Assembly (NCBI GenBank): GCA_030605475.1
Contig: JAUWIG010000011.1
Coordinates: forward strand, 1-64,000
From: Planctomycetota bacterium
Lineage (GTDB): Bacteria > Planctomycetota > Phycisphaerae > Sedimentisphaerales > Anaerobacaceae
Direction: 5' to 3'
DNA length: 64,000 nt
Part shown: one piece after another, positions 45,725 through 55,348 of the stretch
Numbering within the stretch: the stretch's first letter is position 1
Layout: every line of letters begins with the position of its first letter
Notes under the pieces: model-generated
Seen by the model: only the letters and a program-made list of their open reading frames with translations
Told to the model about the DNA's origin: nothing
Databases searched by the model: none
Program-made: the position numbers and the translations under genes

Positions 45725-46301
45725 GTGCAATGGCGACCCGAACCAGGTCTGCTGTGATGGGACTTGTTGTGACTCTTCGACCCAAAAATGTTGTGACGAC
45801 ATAGGAGGAGATGATGACAGCTATTGCTGCTTGAATGATGAAACTTGCTGTAAGGGTACTTGTTGTGACCCTGAGCAGTGTTGTATAGATGGCGAGTGTG
45901 TTGAGCCCATATGTGACAATTGTCACGCTGTGAGTGATGCTTTGTACGAGTGTGGACATCACCCGGGTGATACCGACTGTGCAACAACGTGGTGCATCAA
46001 AAACGTACTGAACTCGGCTACATGTGATTATAAAGGTGATGACTGGCCTTGCAAAAAGTCGCGATGCAATACCACAGCGGTCTCGCCTCACCAAGATGAG
46101 ATTACTCAATATAAGATAAACTCAGGGTCATGCCCAGGTGGAACTGTAAACTATGTGCCCTGGAAGACACTCTATTACGGTTGTGCTTCGTGCGGTTCAT
46201 TTACTTGGTACAAATCATGTGAAACAAGTAGCTGCTCTGGACCTGTTGACTACAGTGTCGGTCGGGGCGATAAGAAACAATGTGGTGGCTGCGACTATTG
46301 A
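45648..46301 (+). CDS. Cys-rich secreted-type protein, headless copy
   Basis: An open frame of Cys-rich repeats (CDGQGNCVSRCDPNLCQ, then VCCDGTCCDSSTQKCC and CCKGTCCDPEQCC) is followed by a C-terminal domain (CDNCHAVSDALYECGHH ... CGSFTWYKSCETSSCSG...CGGCDY). There is no signal peptide, no ATG or GTG, and no ribosome site. The first possible start is a TTG at 45690, and an in-frame TAA precedes 45648. The head of the gene is missing, replaced by the stop of the upstream gene. Its C-terminal domain differs from that of the first copy, while the Cys-rich part is shared. It may be a silent donor cassette or a dead gene. Not assigned to any family. Confidence 0.55.
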   Translation, partial: CDGQGNCVSRCDPNLCQDCNEGTCEVCNGDPNQVCCDGTCCDSSTQKCCDDIGGDDDSYCCLNDETCCKGTCCDPEQCCIDGECVEPICDNCHAVSDALYECGHHPGDTDCATTWCIKNVLNSATCDYKGDDWPCKKSRCNTTAVSPHQDEITQYKINSGSCPGGTVNYVPWKTLYYGCASCGSFTWYKSCETSSCSGPVDYSVGRGDKKQCGGCDY

Positions 46302-46374
46302 CAGCACAACAGCGAAAAGTTCAGGAAAAGAGAGATTCTCAAAAGCATGTCAGATATTTTGAAAGGGACAAAAA

Positions 46375-47370
46375 ATGGTTAATTGGAATCATTCGCTGAA
46401 GAAAGTTTGGATGCTTGCTATAATAGCAATATTGTTATTCCAACCAACAATGCTGGGGGCTGAGATTAGTGGAACAGAATTGCTGAATCTATTGAGTCAG
46501 AAAGACCGGGTATTTAATAGTACCGGCTATAAAATTTCATTTGTGATTACAACGGATAACAACCAATTCAACGATCCTAACCAGGGCATGGTTCTTATGG
46601 ATTGCACAGTCACCCAAGCCGAAGAGGGACATGCGATGAAGATAGTCAACCATTATGAACACCCACCTGTCTTTGCTGTACGTACAAAACCGGGGGACGG
46701 ATCACACCATGCCTATAGAGCTTTCGATTATAACGCCGATGGTAACCTGATCGTATGGAGGACTCTGGAAAAATACGTTCTCTCGACACCTGACCGAAAT
46801 GATACACTTGAAAAGGTAAGGGTTTTCTTTGTTGATCCTAATGGCCAAATAGCGGAGACGGACGATAACCTCAAGCTTCATCGCTGGCCTATTGGCAGTC
46901 TCGACAGTATGTACGAGTTCCGACAATTCCAATTGGCCACAGGAAGAGGATTCTCAAAGCGTTTAGGCGCTGTTACGTCGGTAAAGACTTTGTCTTCGGG
47001 CCTGACGAAAGTGACTTCGCTCCCCTTACACGGCTCAGGGCCAGAAGGCAGTTGGGAATTAACTATAGATCCCAACTCAGACTACCTTGTCAGAGAAGCC
47101 ACTTTCACGCCCGATGGAGCAGATAAACCCACAATAGAAGTTACATCCACCGGTGTTATAAGCAAAGACGGCATAAATATCGCTAAGAATGGGGTTTATA
47201 AATCTTCAAGCGGCCTTGAACTATTAATTGAGGTTAATGACATATCCAAAGTAGTTGCCACAAATCGCCTCTACGAGGAGGTCCGTTCTTATCTGGACGG
47301 TCCTTTGCCTTCAGGAGCAGGGATAATTGACTTGCGTGGTGAGAAACCTGTTAGAACCACTGTAAAGTAG
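46375..47370 (+). CDS. Secreted protein, unknown
   Basis: 331 residues. A GAAAGGG site lies before the ATG at 46375. A signal peptide (VWMLAIIAILLFQPTMLGA) is followed by an alpha/beta domain (EISGTELLNLLSQKDRVFNSTGYKISFVIT...). Repeated strand pairs (AMKIVNHYEHPPVFAV, LIVWRTLEKYVLST, GSWELTIDPNSDYLVREATF) suggest an open beta-sheet protein of LolA-like size. It is not clearly a paralogue of 44605-45642 but has the same position relative to a Cys-rich copy. Function unknown. Confidence 0.6.
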   Translation: MVNWNHSLKKVWMLAIIAILLFQPTMLGAEISGTELLNLLSQKDRVFNSTGYKISFVITTDNNQFNDPNQGMVLMDCTVTQAEEGHAMKIVNHYEHPPVFAVRTKPGDGSHHAYRAFDYNADGNLIVWRTLEKYVLSTPDRNDTLEKVRVFFVDPNGQIAETDDNLKLHRWPIGSLDSMYEFRQFQLATGRGFSKRLGAVTSVKTLSSGLTKVTSLPLHGSGPEGSWELTIDPNSDYLVREATFTPDGADKPTIEVTSTGVISKDGINIAKNGVYKSSSGLELLIEVNDISKVVATNRLYEEVRSYLDGPLPSGAGIIDLRGEKPVRTTVK

Positions 47371-47439
47371 GATAATTGGAGTAAATTGGCTCCTCTCCCA
47401 AAAGTTGTAGGTTAAGTAGACGGTGTGTACATAGCTTTA

Positions 47440-47550
47440 TGTACACGTGACCCTAACCTGTGTTTGGAATGTAATGGTGAAGGCTGGTGCGTGAATAGAT
47501 GTACCCGCGACCCCAACCTGTGTTTAATGTGTGACGGCCAGGGCCACTGC
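47440..47550 (+). repeat. 111-bp scrap of the Cys-rich module
   Basis: It matches 44017-44127 with three mismatches and no gaps and encodes CTRDPNLCLECNGEGWC...CDGQGHC in an open frame. That frame then runs into unrelated sequence and stops at about 47625. It has no signal peptide. Residue of a third copy. Confidence 0.85.
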
Positions 47551-47648
47551 AAAGAACAAGAACATATCACCGCGTACCGGGTTCCCTGGGCCACAACTAA
47601 AAACACCAAAAACCATCTTACGTAGTACGAGTCACGGGCCACGAACTA

Positions 47649-49076
47649 CTACTCCACCACCGCCTCGACCTCGACCGGCACGCCAACAGGTCGGCGCTTA
47701 AACAAATCTATCCGCATCCACCTGTTACTCCTGAATCTCCAGAGGTTTGCCAGCCCTACTATTATAATGCTAAATGTGGCGGCAATCCACGGCCCCAGCG
47801 ACCCGAGCTGCGGGAAAAACTGCAGGGTAAAAAGACCGCCTAATCCTAATATCACCACCGCTCCCACCGCCGACGTAACTGCCAGCCATACCGTGTCCCC
47901 AGCCCCACGCAGCGAGCCGCTATAGATAGTCCGTGCCGCGTAAAAAACCTGGTATATGGCGGCACAAATCAAAATATTAACTCCAATCTCGATGACCTTA
48001 TCGTCAGAAGACCAGAACGCCATCAGGCCGTTTCTGAAGATAAAAAAGCAAAGCCCCACCAGCCCCATATAAACTAATGCGACTCTCAGGCCGACACTGG
48101 TCTGTTTAATTGCCACATCTTTTCTCCCTGCCCCGATTGACTTGCCGACCGCCGCGGTCAACGCCCTTCCTATTCCCACAATCGGCATAACTGAGACATT
48201 TGTGCACGCAAGCGTCGCGCTTGTCGCAGCCATCGCCTCTTTGCCGAATCTGCCAACCAGCCCGAACAAAATCACCGCCCAGAACGCCACATTTACCATC
48301 AGCTCAAAGCCCGCAGGAAGCCCCACCTTTAACAGGGCACCCATCTTCGATAAATCAATATTAATTGTTCGCCTGGACTTGAAGGTAGCGTTTACATCAC
48401 CACTCAAAAACATAAACATTCTTATCCCCGCCCCGACGACTATCCCGATAAATGTCCCCCAGCCGGCACCTGCTATCCCCATCTTCGGAAAACCAAACTT
48501 GCCGAAAATCAATACGTAATTGGCCGCAACGTTGACCGCTTGTGCACACAGCGCTGCGTACATCATAATAATCGGCCGATGGATACCCATAAAAAATTGA
48601 TTGCTTGACCAGATAAGAACCGCCAGTACCTGAGCGTAGAGCATAATTCGAAGATAAATTACTTCCATAGCGACAACTTCCGCCTCGTGGCCGAGCACCT
48701 CAAATATCCACGGTGCCGCAGGCCACATAATCGCCAGAACAATCACAAAGAACGCCAATCCCATATATATCGCCTGCCAGCAGTAATTTGAGCAGGCCTT
48801 TTTTTCGCCTCTGCCCAGACTTTGGCTGACAAAGGTCGTAACGCTTGTCATCGCACCGATGGTGAAACCGGCCGGCAGGAAACTGACAAAACCCGCAGGC
48901 AGAATCGCTGCCAGTGCCGTCGTCCCTAATCGTGAAACCATAAACCTGTCGACAAACTGCATAATGGTGAACGATATGGTCGTTACTACCATCGGCCCCG
49001 CCAGCTTTAGCATGTATTTAAGTGAAGTCTCGTCTGCGGTGTGATTTTGTGAGAGTAAACTTGATTTGTCGGTCAT
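47649..49076 (-). CDS. MATE-family multidrug exporter
   Basis: 475 residues, about twelve membrane helices in two matching halves. The N-terminal half has LKYMLKLAGPMVVTTISFTIMQFVDRFMVSRLGTTALAAILPAG (typical PxxxxxxxxxxxxxDxxxVGxLG motif) and TSVTTFVSQSLGRGE. The second half has LLKVGLPAGFELMVNVAFWAV. It exports drugs or metabolites in exchange for Na+ or H+. It lies convergent to the Cys-rich locus. Substrate unknown. Confidence 0.9.
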   Translation of the reverse strand: MTDKSSLLSQNHTADETSLKYMLKLAGPMVVTTISFTIMQFVDRFMVSRLGTTALAAILPAGFVSFLPAGFTIGAMTSVTTFVSQSLGRGEKKACSNYCWQAIYMGLAFFVIVLAIMWPAAPWIFEVLGHEAEVVAMEVIYLRIMLYAQVLAVLIWSSNQFFMGIHRPIIMMYAALCAQAVNVAANYVLIFGKFGFPKMGIAGAGWGTFIGIVVGAGIRMFMFLSGDVNATFKSRRTINIDLSKMGALLKVGLPAGFELMVNVAFWAVILFGLVGRFGKEAMAATSATLACTNVSVMPIVGIGRALTAAVGKSIGAGRKDVAIKQTSVGLRVALVYMGLVGLCFFIFRNGLMAFWSSDDKVIEIGVNILICAAIYQVFYAARTIYSGSLRGAGDTVWLAVTSAVGAVVILGLGGLFTLQFFPQLGSLGPWIAATFSIIIVGLANLWRFRSNRWMRIDLFKRRPVGVPVEVEAVVE

Positions 49077-49220
49077 TAACCAGCCTGGATATTTTACTTA
49101 TGTTTGAATATTGTCTAATTAAGCTGATTAACAATAAGCTATTAGGCCGAAAATTGCAATATAATCCCCGGAACCTTTTTTGCTTTTCCGCAATGCGCAC
49201 AATACGATACGAAATGTGAA

Positions 49221-49514
49221 CTACAAATCCAGTTTCTTTAGTAGCGTCTCAGCCGATATGCCCAGAACCTGCACGCTCTTGACCGGATTAGTTTGGCCGG
49301 AGATTATACTAATTGCATTCTTTTTCACGCCGAGCTGCTTTGCTAAAAATTCAATGAGGCACTGATTGGCTTTACCTTTTTCCGGCACCGCTGAGATTTT
49401 AATTTTCACCATCCCATCGAGTAAGCCTGATACCGTTGTTCTGCTGCTGCCGGGCACAATCTTTGCCGCAAAAGCCACACCCCCATCAACTTCTTGAATC
49501 GTCAGATTGGCCAT
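49221..49514 (-). CDS. YggU/DUF167-family protein
   Basis: 97 residues of the UPF0235 family. VAFAAKIVPGSSRTTVSGLLDGMVKIKISAVPEKGKANQCLIEFLAKQLGVKK is the family core (VxPxSxxxxxxG...ikixxpPxxGkANxxli...LA..l.v). The role in cells is unknown. Cytosolic. Confidence 0.88.
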   Translation of the reverse strand: MANLTIQEVDGGVAFAAKIVPGSSRTTVSGLLDGMVKIKISAVPEKGKANQCLIEFLAKQLGVKKNAISIISGQTNPVKSVQVLGISAETLLKKLDL

Positions 49515-49556
49515 AGAGCGGTGAGGAATACAAATATGTAAGGTTTTGTGTGTTGA

Positions 49557-49859
49557 TTATTCAATATTTTCCCGCAGATTGGTGCCAATCGCCGATTGCA
49601 CATATTTTTCAATCTGCTCGGCAAGCTCACTCAGCAATGCAAGCTGGAAATCTTCATAATGGCCGGGCACAAATTCGCCGTTCAATGCCTTCTTGGAGAT
49701 TTTAACCCGTATAGTAGATGGCTCGGCAGCGGCCTTGCTAAAATCGCTGTCTTTATGCTCGGAAAGTTCGACACGCCAGTCCTCGCTTATAAAAAGCAGA
49801 CACTTGCCGGTAAAAACCGCCATTGGAAAATAATCACGCAATAACTTTAGAGTTTCCAT
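49557..49859 (-). CDS. Hypothetical protein downstream of pyrD
   Basis: 100 residues, no signal or membrane helix. It begins METLKLLRDYFPMAVFTGKCLLFI and ends LAEQIEKYVQSAIGTN. It starts three bases after the pyrD stop, so it is in the same transcript. Not recognised. Confidence 0.6.
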   Translation of the reverse strand: METLKLLRDYFPMAVFTGKCLLFISEDWRVELSEHKDSDFSKAAAEPSTIRVKISKKALNGEFVPGHYEDFQLALLSELAEQIEKYVQSAIGTNLRENIE

Positions 49860-49862
49860 CCA

Positions 49863-50801
49863 TTACCCTATCCCAAGTGAGCCAGTCAATTCTTTGATAT
49901 TCGTTATCTTTTTACGAACACAATATTTCTTTATACCTTCGACGATTTTTGCTGCGCATCCCGGCTCAATAAAGTTAGCTGTACCAACAGCCACCGCTGT
50001 TGCACCCGCAATGATAAATTCGACAGCATCCGAAGCGGTTCTTATTCCTCCTGAGCCAAGAATCGGTATCCCACGATTTTTGGCAACCTCGTTGTAAACC
50101 TTATTGACCAGATATACCGCTATTGGCTTTATCGCCGGGCCGGATAGTCCTCCTGTCTTATTGGCTAAAACCGGCTTGCCGGTTTCGATATCGATAACCA
50201 TCGCGGTAAAGGTATTTACCAGACTAAGTGCGTCGGCCCCTGCCTCAACCGCCGCGCGGGCAATTACGCTGATGTCCGTAACGTTGGGGGACAGCTTGAC
50301 CATTAAAATCTTCTCTCCCGCAGCTTTTTTCACCGCCGAGGTTATCTCTGTTACCTGTACCGCGTCGGTGCCGAAAGTTATACCGCCTTTAGCGACATTC
50401 GGACAGCTGATATTCAGCTCAAACCCGGCTATCGCTGCCTCACCTGCCAGGTGCTCGGCCACAGCCGCATATTCATCAATACTCTCACCGGCTACATTAA
50501 CAAAAACCGCGGCGCTCATCTTCTCGATAATAGGCAATTTCTCTTCGATGAATTTGTCCAATCCAATATTTGCCCATCCGATAGCGTTAAGCATCCCTGA
50601 ATCGGTCTCGACAATCCTCGGCGTAGCGTTGCCTTTTTTTGGTTTAAGCGTGATACTTTTGGTAATAAATCCGCCGAGGGCGTTAACATCCGTAAAATCA
50701 GCTAACTCGTCGGCGTATCCGCACGTCCCTGAGGCCGTAAATACCGGATTGGCCAACCGTATCCCCGCAAAATCAACCGAAATGTCTACTGCTTCTTCCA
50801 T
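49863..50801 (-). CDS. pyrD: Dihydroorotate dehydrogenase, class 1B catalytic subunit
   Basis: The FMN enzyme that oxidises dihydroorotate to orotate in pyrimidine synthesis. FTASGTCGYADEL (family: ASGTFGYG), GGFITKSITLKP, ETDSGMLNAIGWANIG, LNISCPNVAKGG (catalytic Cys in NISCPN), LVNTFTAMVID and PILGSGGIRTASDAVEFIIAGATAVAVGTANF mark the barrel and the FMN phosphate site. 312 residues, normal. Pairs with PyrK 18 bases upstream, which makes it the NAD-linked type. Confidence 0.95.
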   Translation of the reverse strand: MEEAVDISVDFAGIRLANPVFTASGTCGYADELADFTDVNALGGFITKSITLKPKKGNATPRIVETDSGMLNAIGWANIGLDKFIEEKLPIIEKMSAAVFVNVAGESIDEYAAVAEHLAGEAAIAGFELNISCPNVAKGGITFGTDAVQVTEITSAVKKAAGEKILMVKLSPNVTDISVIARAAVEAGADALSLVNTFTAMVIDIETGKPVLANKTGGLSGPAIKPIAVYLVNKVYNEVAKNRGIPILGSGGIRTASDAVEFIIAGATAVAVGTANFIEPGCAAKIVEGIKKYCVRKKITNIKELTGSLGIG

Positions 50802-50819
50802 ATAACTAAAAACTCAGAA

Positions 50820-51770
50820 CTAAGAACTAAAAACTATTTCTTTCGCATCAAAGACCGGCCCATCCTCGCAGCACATCTTATAAACAGTCTCGCTCGACCC
50901 GTTTACTTTACATTCCACAGCGCAGCTCTGGCAGATGCCAATCCCGCAGGCCATCATCCGCTCCATACTGAGTTGACAATCGATGTTTCGTTTCTCCGCA
51001 ATTTCAGCCACTTTCGCCAGCATTTGCTCAGGCCCACAGCTATAAATAATCATATCCTTGCCGGCTAAACCAGCTCGGCCGAGCCATTCCGAAAAACAAT
51101 CGGTTACAGGCCCGGCAAACCCCGCCGAGCCGTCGTCAGTTGCCACCAATGATTCTACGCCATACCTGGCAAACTCCGCCAATGAAAACCCTAATTCTTG
51201 CGAAATCTCATCCAATTGGCCTTCGAAAGGCAGCTCTTTTTCCGTCTTCGCACCGGCAAATGCAATCGCTTCGATGCCGTGATGGTCTGCTGTAAGGACC
51301 TTAGCCAGGTGCAACAGGGGCCCGGCTCCCATCCCACCGGTTACTAACAGGGCTTGCTTCTTTCCTCTCGGCACCCAAAAACCATTTCCCAATGGCCCGA
51401 TTATGTTAACCGAATCACCTGCCGATAGGGTTGTCATTCGCAAAGTCGCAGGCCCAACAACACGATAGAGAATATCAACAAGGGTTTTTCTGTCTTTGTT
51501 AATAACATCAGAAAAACTGAAAGGCCTCCGCAGCAATATCTTTCGCCGGGCCGCATCGACTAAATCTTCCGGTATATCTTTTGACGGCGGCAGGGGGGTA
51601 TCGGCTAAATCTAATTGGGCGAACTGCCCAGGCTTTAGCTTGGCGAAAGCCTTTGCTCCAGCGCTTTCGAATCCGAGACTGAGCCTGTAAAAACGCTGCC
51701 CAATCTGCTTATTCGCAGAGATAACAGCGTTAAATGGTCCCCTATTTGCCGCTGAATGATTTTTAGCCAT
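50820..51770 (-). CDS. pyrK: Dihydroorotate dehydrogenase electron-transfer subunit PyrK
   Basis: Moves electrons from PyrD to NAD+ through FAD and a [2Fe-2S] cluster. The start MAKNHSAANRG at 51770 fits the family better than the long upstream frame that runs into the galK end. Marks are KPGQFAQLDL, ILLRRPFSF (FAD site RRPxSF), GPLGNGFW, VTGGMGAGPLLHLAK (NAD site) and the Cys cluster MACGIGICQSCAVEC with YKMCCEDGPVF. 316 residues, a little longer than B. subtilis PyrK. Translated before pyrD in one operon. Confidence 0.92.
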   Translation of the reverse strand: MAKNHSAANRGPFNAVISANKQIGQRFYRLSLGFESAGAKAFAKLKPGQFAQLDLADTPLPPSKDIPEDLVDAARRKILLRRPFSFSDVINKDRKTLVDILYRVVGPATLRMTTLSAGDSVNIIGPLGNGFWVPRGKKQALLVTGGMGAGPLLHLAKVLTADHHGIEAIAFAGAKTEKELPFEGQLDEISQELGFSLAEFARYGVESLVATDDGSAGFAGPVTDCFSEWLGRAGLAGKDMIIYSCGPEQMLAKVAEIAEKRNIDCQLSMERMMACGIGICQSCAVECKVNGSSETVYKMCCEDGPVFDAKEIVFSS

Positions 51771-51826
51771 AACTGCCTGCTGTAAAGCAGCTCTGTTATA
51801 TCTTTTTGCCTTCGCCGAGGCGAATG

Positions 51827-53020
51827 TTATTTTATTTTTATAATCTCTGTGCCCTGCCAGGGCTTGACAGGATAAATTCCACAATCCAGGCCAAACTTAT
51901 CCCCGTAGGCCTTATGCACCTTTTGACTTATTTTTTCAGATGCGTCGGGTCTGGCTAATGCTACGACTGCTCCGCCAAAGCCGCCGCCGCTAATTCTTGC
52001 GCCGTAAGCACCGTCACATTGGCAGATTTGCTCAACTAGAAAGTCCGTCTGCTCGCACGATATCTCGTATAAATCTCTCGCCGAGTGGTGAGACTCGCGC
52101 ATCAGCCTGCCGAATTCAGCCGAATCGTTTCGGCCCAGGGCCTCGGCCGCTGCCAAAACCCTCGCATTCTCTCCTATTATATGACTGGCGCGGGAAAATA
52201 ATAACGAATCCAATTGCTCTTTCGACGAGTTCAGCATAGATTCATTTACATCGCGAAGCGCCTTGACCTCGGGGTACTTTTTGCTTAGCACCGCACAGGC
52301 CTGCTCACACTGCTCACGACGCTCACCATACTCCCCGCCGCCGACTTCATGCTTAACCATACTATTGAAAACCATTATACAGCAGTTGTTGCTGTCGAAA
52401 GGCAGAGATTTGATACTCAGGTCACGACAGTCCAGCAAAATAGCGTGGTCCTTCACACCGGTGATAGAAACGATTTGGTCCATTATACCGCACGGGCTCT
52501 TTACGTAGCTGTTCTCTGCTTCCTGACATATTTGGGCAAGCCGTATCGGCTCCATCTCGTATTTGGGCTGCGAGATATGTATCATCGCTTTGGCAAGGGA
52601 CACTTCCAGAGCTGACGAGCTGCCCAGGCCTGCCCCGATGGGTATATCGCTGGTGATGTACAGATTTGCGCCTTTTAGAGCCAAACCTTCCCGCAGCAGC
52701 AAGGCCGCCACTCCTCTGCCGTAGTTGGCCCATTTGCAATCGCGGGCAGCTCCACAAACAGGCGATAGTTCGAATTTGTGTTTTTCTTTGACCAGTTCCG
52801 AATAAAGGCAGATTTTGTCATCGTCTCGTTTTGACCCCACCACCCAGCAGCAGTTTCCTATCGCGGCAGCGATTACGAAACCATCATTGTAATCTGTATG
52901 GCCGCCGATTAGTTCGACTCTACCGGAAGCGCGGCTGATAAAAACAGGCCTCTGGCCTGCGTAAACATCCGCAAAATTTTCCAGCATTTCTTTGACCGCA
53001 GAGTTGTAATCGTCACCCAT
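51827..53020 (-). CDS. galK: Galactokinase
   Basis: Phosphorylates galactose at C1 with ATP. GHMP kinase marks: RASGRVELIGGHTDYNDGFVIAAAI (family GRVNLIGEHTDY; here GG in place of GE), PIGAGLGSSSALEVSLA (ATP phosphate loop), the catalytic Asp in CGIMDQIVSITG and RISGGGFGGAVVALA near the end. 397 residues, normal. It follows the sodium/sugar symporter gene on the same strand by 40 bases, so uptake and first step are linked. Confidence 0.93.
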   Translation of the reverse strand: MGDDYNSAVKEMLENFADVYAGQRPVFISRASGRVELIGGHTDYNDGFVIAAAIGNCCWVVGSKRDDDKICLYSELVKEKHKFELSPVCGAARDCKWANYGRGVAALLLREGLALKGANLYITSDIPIGAGLGSSSALEVSLAKAMIHISQPKYEMEPIRLAQICQEAENSYVKSPCGIMDQIVSITGVKDHAILLDCRDLSIKSLPFDSNNCCIMVFNSMVKHEVGGGEYGERREQCEQACAVLSKKYPEVKALRDVNESMLNSSKEQLDSLLFSRASHIIGENARVLAAAEALGRNDSAEFGRLMRESHHSARDLYEISCEQTDFLVEQICQCDGAYGARISGGGFGGAVVALARPDASEKISQKVHKAYGDKFGLDCGIYPVKPWQGTEIIKIK

Positions 53021-53060
53021 TCAAATCCTTTTATTTATCTGTTATACTTTTTACCTGTAC

Positions 53061-54587
53061 TTACCGGAAAATTATATACAGCGTCGCCGTTGCCGCCACC
53101 ACAATGGCACCCCATATTTTAATTGTTCTGCTGCTCCTCAGGTCAATGTCGTTATTGATGGGTAGTTTCTTCCGCTCTTTCAGCGGTTTAACTATGGTTA
53201 CAATTGTCATATACAGAACCAAAACGCAAAACGTAATGAACATATGGTGTAAAAATGCCACGTTGGGCATAAGCCACAGGCACAGGCCATACACCGCAAT
53301 ACCTAACAGCATTGCTCCTATGGCAGCGGCCGGCGGCGCCATAGGCACTAACATACCGAAAAGAAACGCCGCCACGATACCCGGCGAGATAAATCCCCAT
53401 ATCATCTGGATATACTTGAACACGCTGCCGAACCTCGCGATGGTCGGCGCCCAGAGACACCCGATTACCACAAACGCCGCCGTGGCGATTCTTCCTGTCG
53501 TAACCAGTTTATGAGAGCTTGCTTCTCTGTTCAGATGCCGTTTGTAAAGGTCTATTGTAAATATCGTCGAAGCGGAGTTAAGCATCGAATCCAGCGAGCT
53601 CATAACCGCCCCGAACAGTGCCGCAAACATTATACCCCGAAGTCCCGTGGGTAAAATATTTTTTATCATATATGGATATGCCTGGTCCGCTTCCGGAATC
53701 GAGTCCCCGTAAAGCTGCAGTGCCATTATTCCCGGGAACACCACAATAAAGGGAATCAACAGCTTCATACAGGCCGCCAGCAGTATGCCTTTCTGACCTT
53801 CTAACAAACTTTTTGCCCCAAGAGTCCTTTGTGTTATAAACTGGTTCAGTCCCCAGTAGAAAATATTTGGAATCCACAGCCCCCCGATAAACACCGCCAC
53901 CCACGGCATCTCCGGATGGTTCCACGGAAGGACCGTATGAAGCTTATCGCTGGACGCATTCAGGAATTTCCCCACACCCCCGATTTCCTGAAAGCCCAAG
54001 AACGTCACCAATAGTCCCCCTCCGAGCAGTGTCGCCCCCTGAATCAAATCCGACCAGACGACCGCTTTCAATCCGCCGTATATTGTATACGCACCGGCCA
54101 ATACGCCAATCAGCCAAATCCCCTTTACAAGGTCGATGTCAAATATCGATTTCAGCGCCAGCGCTCCCGAGTAAAGCACCGCTGCCAGTGCCACGAAAAC
54201 GTATGCAACCATCATAAAAAACGCCATCAGACTTCGTGCCGTCAGGTTGTAGCGGTACTCCAAGTATTCCGGCATTGTAAATATCCCGCTGCGTAAGAAT
54301 CGCGGCAGAAAAAACAGCGCTACTATCACCAGCGTCACCGCCGCTATCCACTCATAGCTTGCTATTGCAAGCCCGATATCATAGCCTCTTCCCGCCATTC
54401 CAACGAAGTGTTCCGTCGATATGTTCGAGGCGATAAGCGAAAAGCCTATCAGATACCAGCTCAAATTCCTGCCTGCTAAGAAGTAATCTTCGCTTGTTTC
54501 TTCCTTGCGTGACGCGTACAAACTCACCCCAATCACGAATGCGATAAACCCCACAAACACTGTAAGGTCAAGTGCGCTTAGCTCCAT
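53061..54587 (-). CDS. Sodium/sugar symporter (SGLT type, SSS family)
   Basis: 508 residues, about 14 helices. SEDYFLAGRNLSWYLIGFSLIASNISTEHFVGMAGRGYDIGLAIASYEW is the classical SGLT opening, including the sugar-site Asn-rich segment. YTIYGGLKAVVWSDLIQGATLL is the conserved GG.(K/R).V..TD-like segment and NQFITQRTLGAKS a conserved loop. It resembles the Vibrio galactose transporter vSGLT. Being in front of galK, galactose uptake is the natural inference. Na+ drives uptake at the inner membrane. Confidence 0.9.
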   Translation of the reverse strand: MELSALDLTVFVGFIAFVIGVSLYASRKEETSEDYFLAGRNLSWYLIGFSLIASNISTEHFVGMAGRGYDIGLAIASYEWIAAVTLVIVALFFLPRFLRSGIFTMPEYLEYRYNLTARSLMAFFMMVAYVFVALAAVLYSGALALKSIFDIDLVKGIWLIGVLAGAYTIYGGLKAVVWSDLIQGATLLGGGLLVTFLGFQEIGGVGKFLNASSDKLHTVLPWNHPEMPWVAVFIGGLWIPNIFYWGLNQFITQRTLGAKSLLEGQKGILLAACMKLLIPFIVVFPGIMALQLYGDSIPEADQAYPYMIKNILPTGLRGIMFAALFGAVMSSLDSMLNSASTIFTIDLYKRHLNREASSHKLVTTGRIATAAFVVIGCLWAPTIARFGSVFKYIQMIWGFISPGIVAAFLFGMLVPMAPPAAAIGAMLLGIAVYGLCLWLMPNVAFLHHMFITFCVLVLYMTIVTIVKPLKERKKLPINNDIDLRSSRTIKIWGAIVVAATATLYIIFR

Positions 54588-54955
54588 AATGCATACATCT
54601 TTCTTTTCGCTTTACTTAATCTTACTAAATTGCCCGCCATTATATCTTACCCCCGGCCAACCACAAGAGGATACTTAAGCCCGGATTCCCCATATGAAGT
54701 CGTGCAAAGGAACAAGTGAGTTGATAGTATAGAGCCTATCGAGGCCATTCAACTTGAGGTTTCATTATGATAAATTGGCCAAGCCTATGGGTCAAAGACG
54801 CAAGGATGCTCTGAGAGTTAATTTTGACCCGAAAATGAACCATCTGGGCCGATGCTAAGACTAATAGAGTAAATGAAAGACAATAACCGACGGATGACCT
54901 GCAGCGGTTGTGGGTCAAAGGTCAAATAGGAAATCTCATTTGAAAGGAGCTTCGA
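54588..54955. other. Intergenic region, nothing clear
   Basis: 370 bases between divergent genes, expected to hold promoters both ways. It contains a stretch with repeated GGGTCAAA (about 54788-54795 and 54911-54918). No RNA or frame supported. Confidence 0.4.
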
Positions 54956-55348
54956 ATGCGTGCATTAAAAATCTGTTTGTGGATAGCCGGTATCGGATGC
55001 CTGCTGTCGGTATTTGGAATGTTCTTACCCCTGAGGTGTTTCGAATCCCTTGCCAAGACATTTGGTATTCAGTTAGTACTGCCGGATTCGCCGCTGTTCC
55101 TGTACGCCCTTCGTGTGATGTCAGCTACGTATGTTGCGGTGGGAGTATATTTCGTCATTCTGGCACTGCACCCTATGAAATACGCAGTATTAGTACCGTT
55201 CTCAGGCCTTGCTGCAGTGTTCTTAGGCCTGGTCTGTGCGATAACGGGACTGGCAGTAGGAATGTCCCTTTGGTGGTTTCTGGGTGATTCTGTATGCTGC
55301 GTGGTGTTGGGCGTTCTCATCGTTGTGTTTTGGCGACAGGCAAAGTAG
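54956..55348 (+). CDS. Small four-helix membrane protein, unknown
   Basis: 130 residues with four hydrophobic helices (ALKICLWIAGIGCLLSVFGMFLPL, ...VMSATYVAVGVYFVILAL, ...VLVPFSGLAAVFLGLVCAITGLAV, ...LGDSVCCVVLGVLIVVFW). AAAGGAG lies six bases before the ATG. Not recognised. Confidence 0.65.
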   Translation: MRALKICLWIAGIGCLLSVFGMFLPLRCFESLAKTFGIQLVLPDSPLFLYALRVMSATYVAVGVYFVILALHPMKYAVLVPFSGLAAVFLGLVCAITGLAVGMSLWWFLGDSVCCVVLGVLIVVFWRQAK

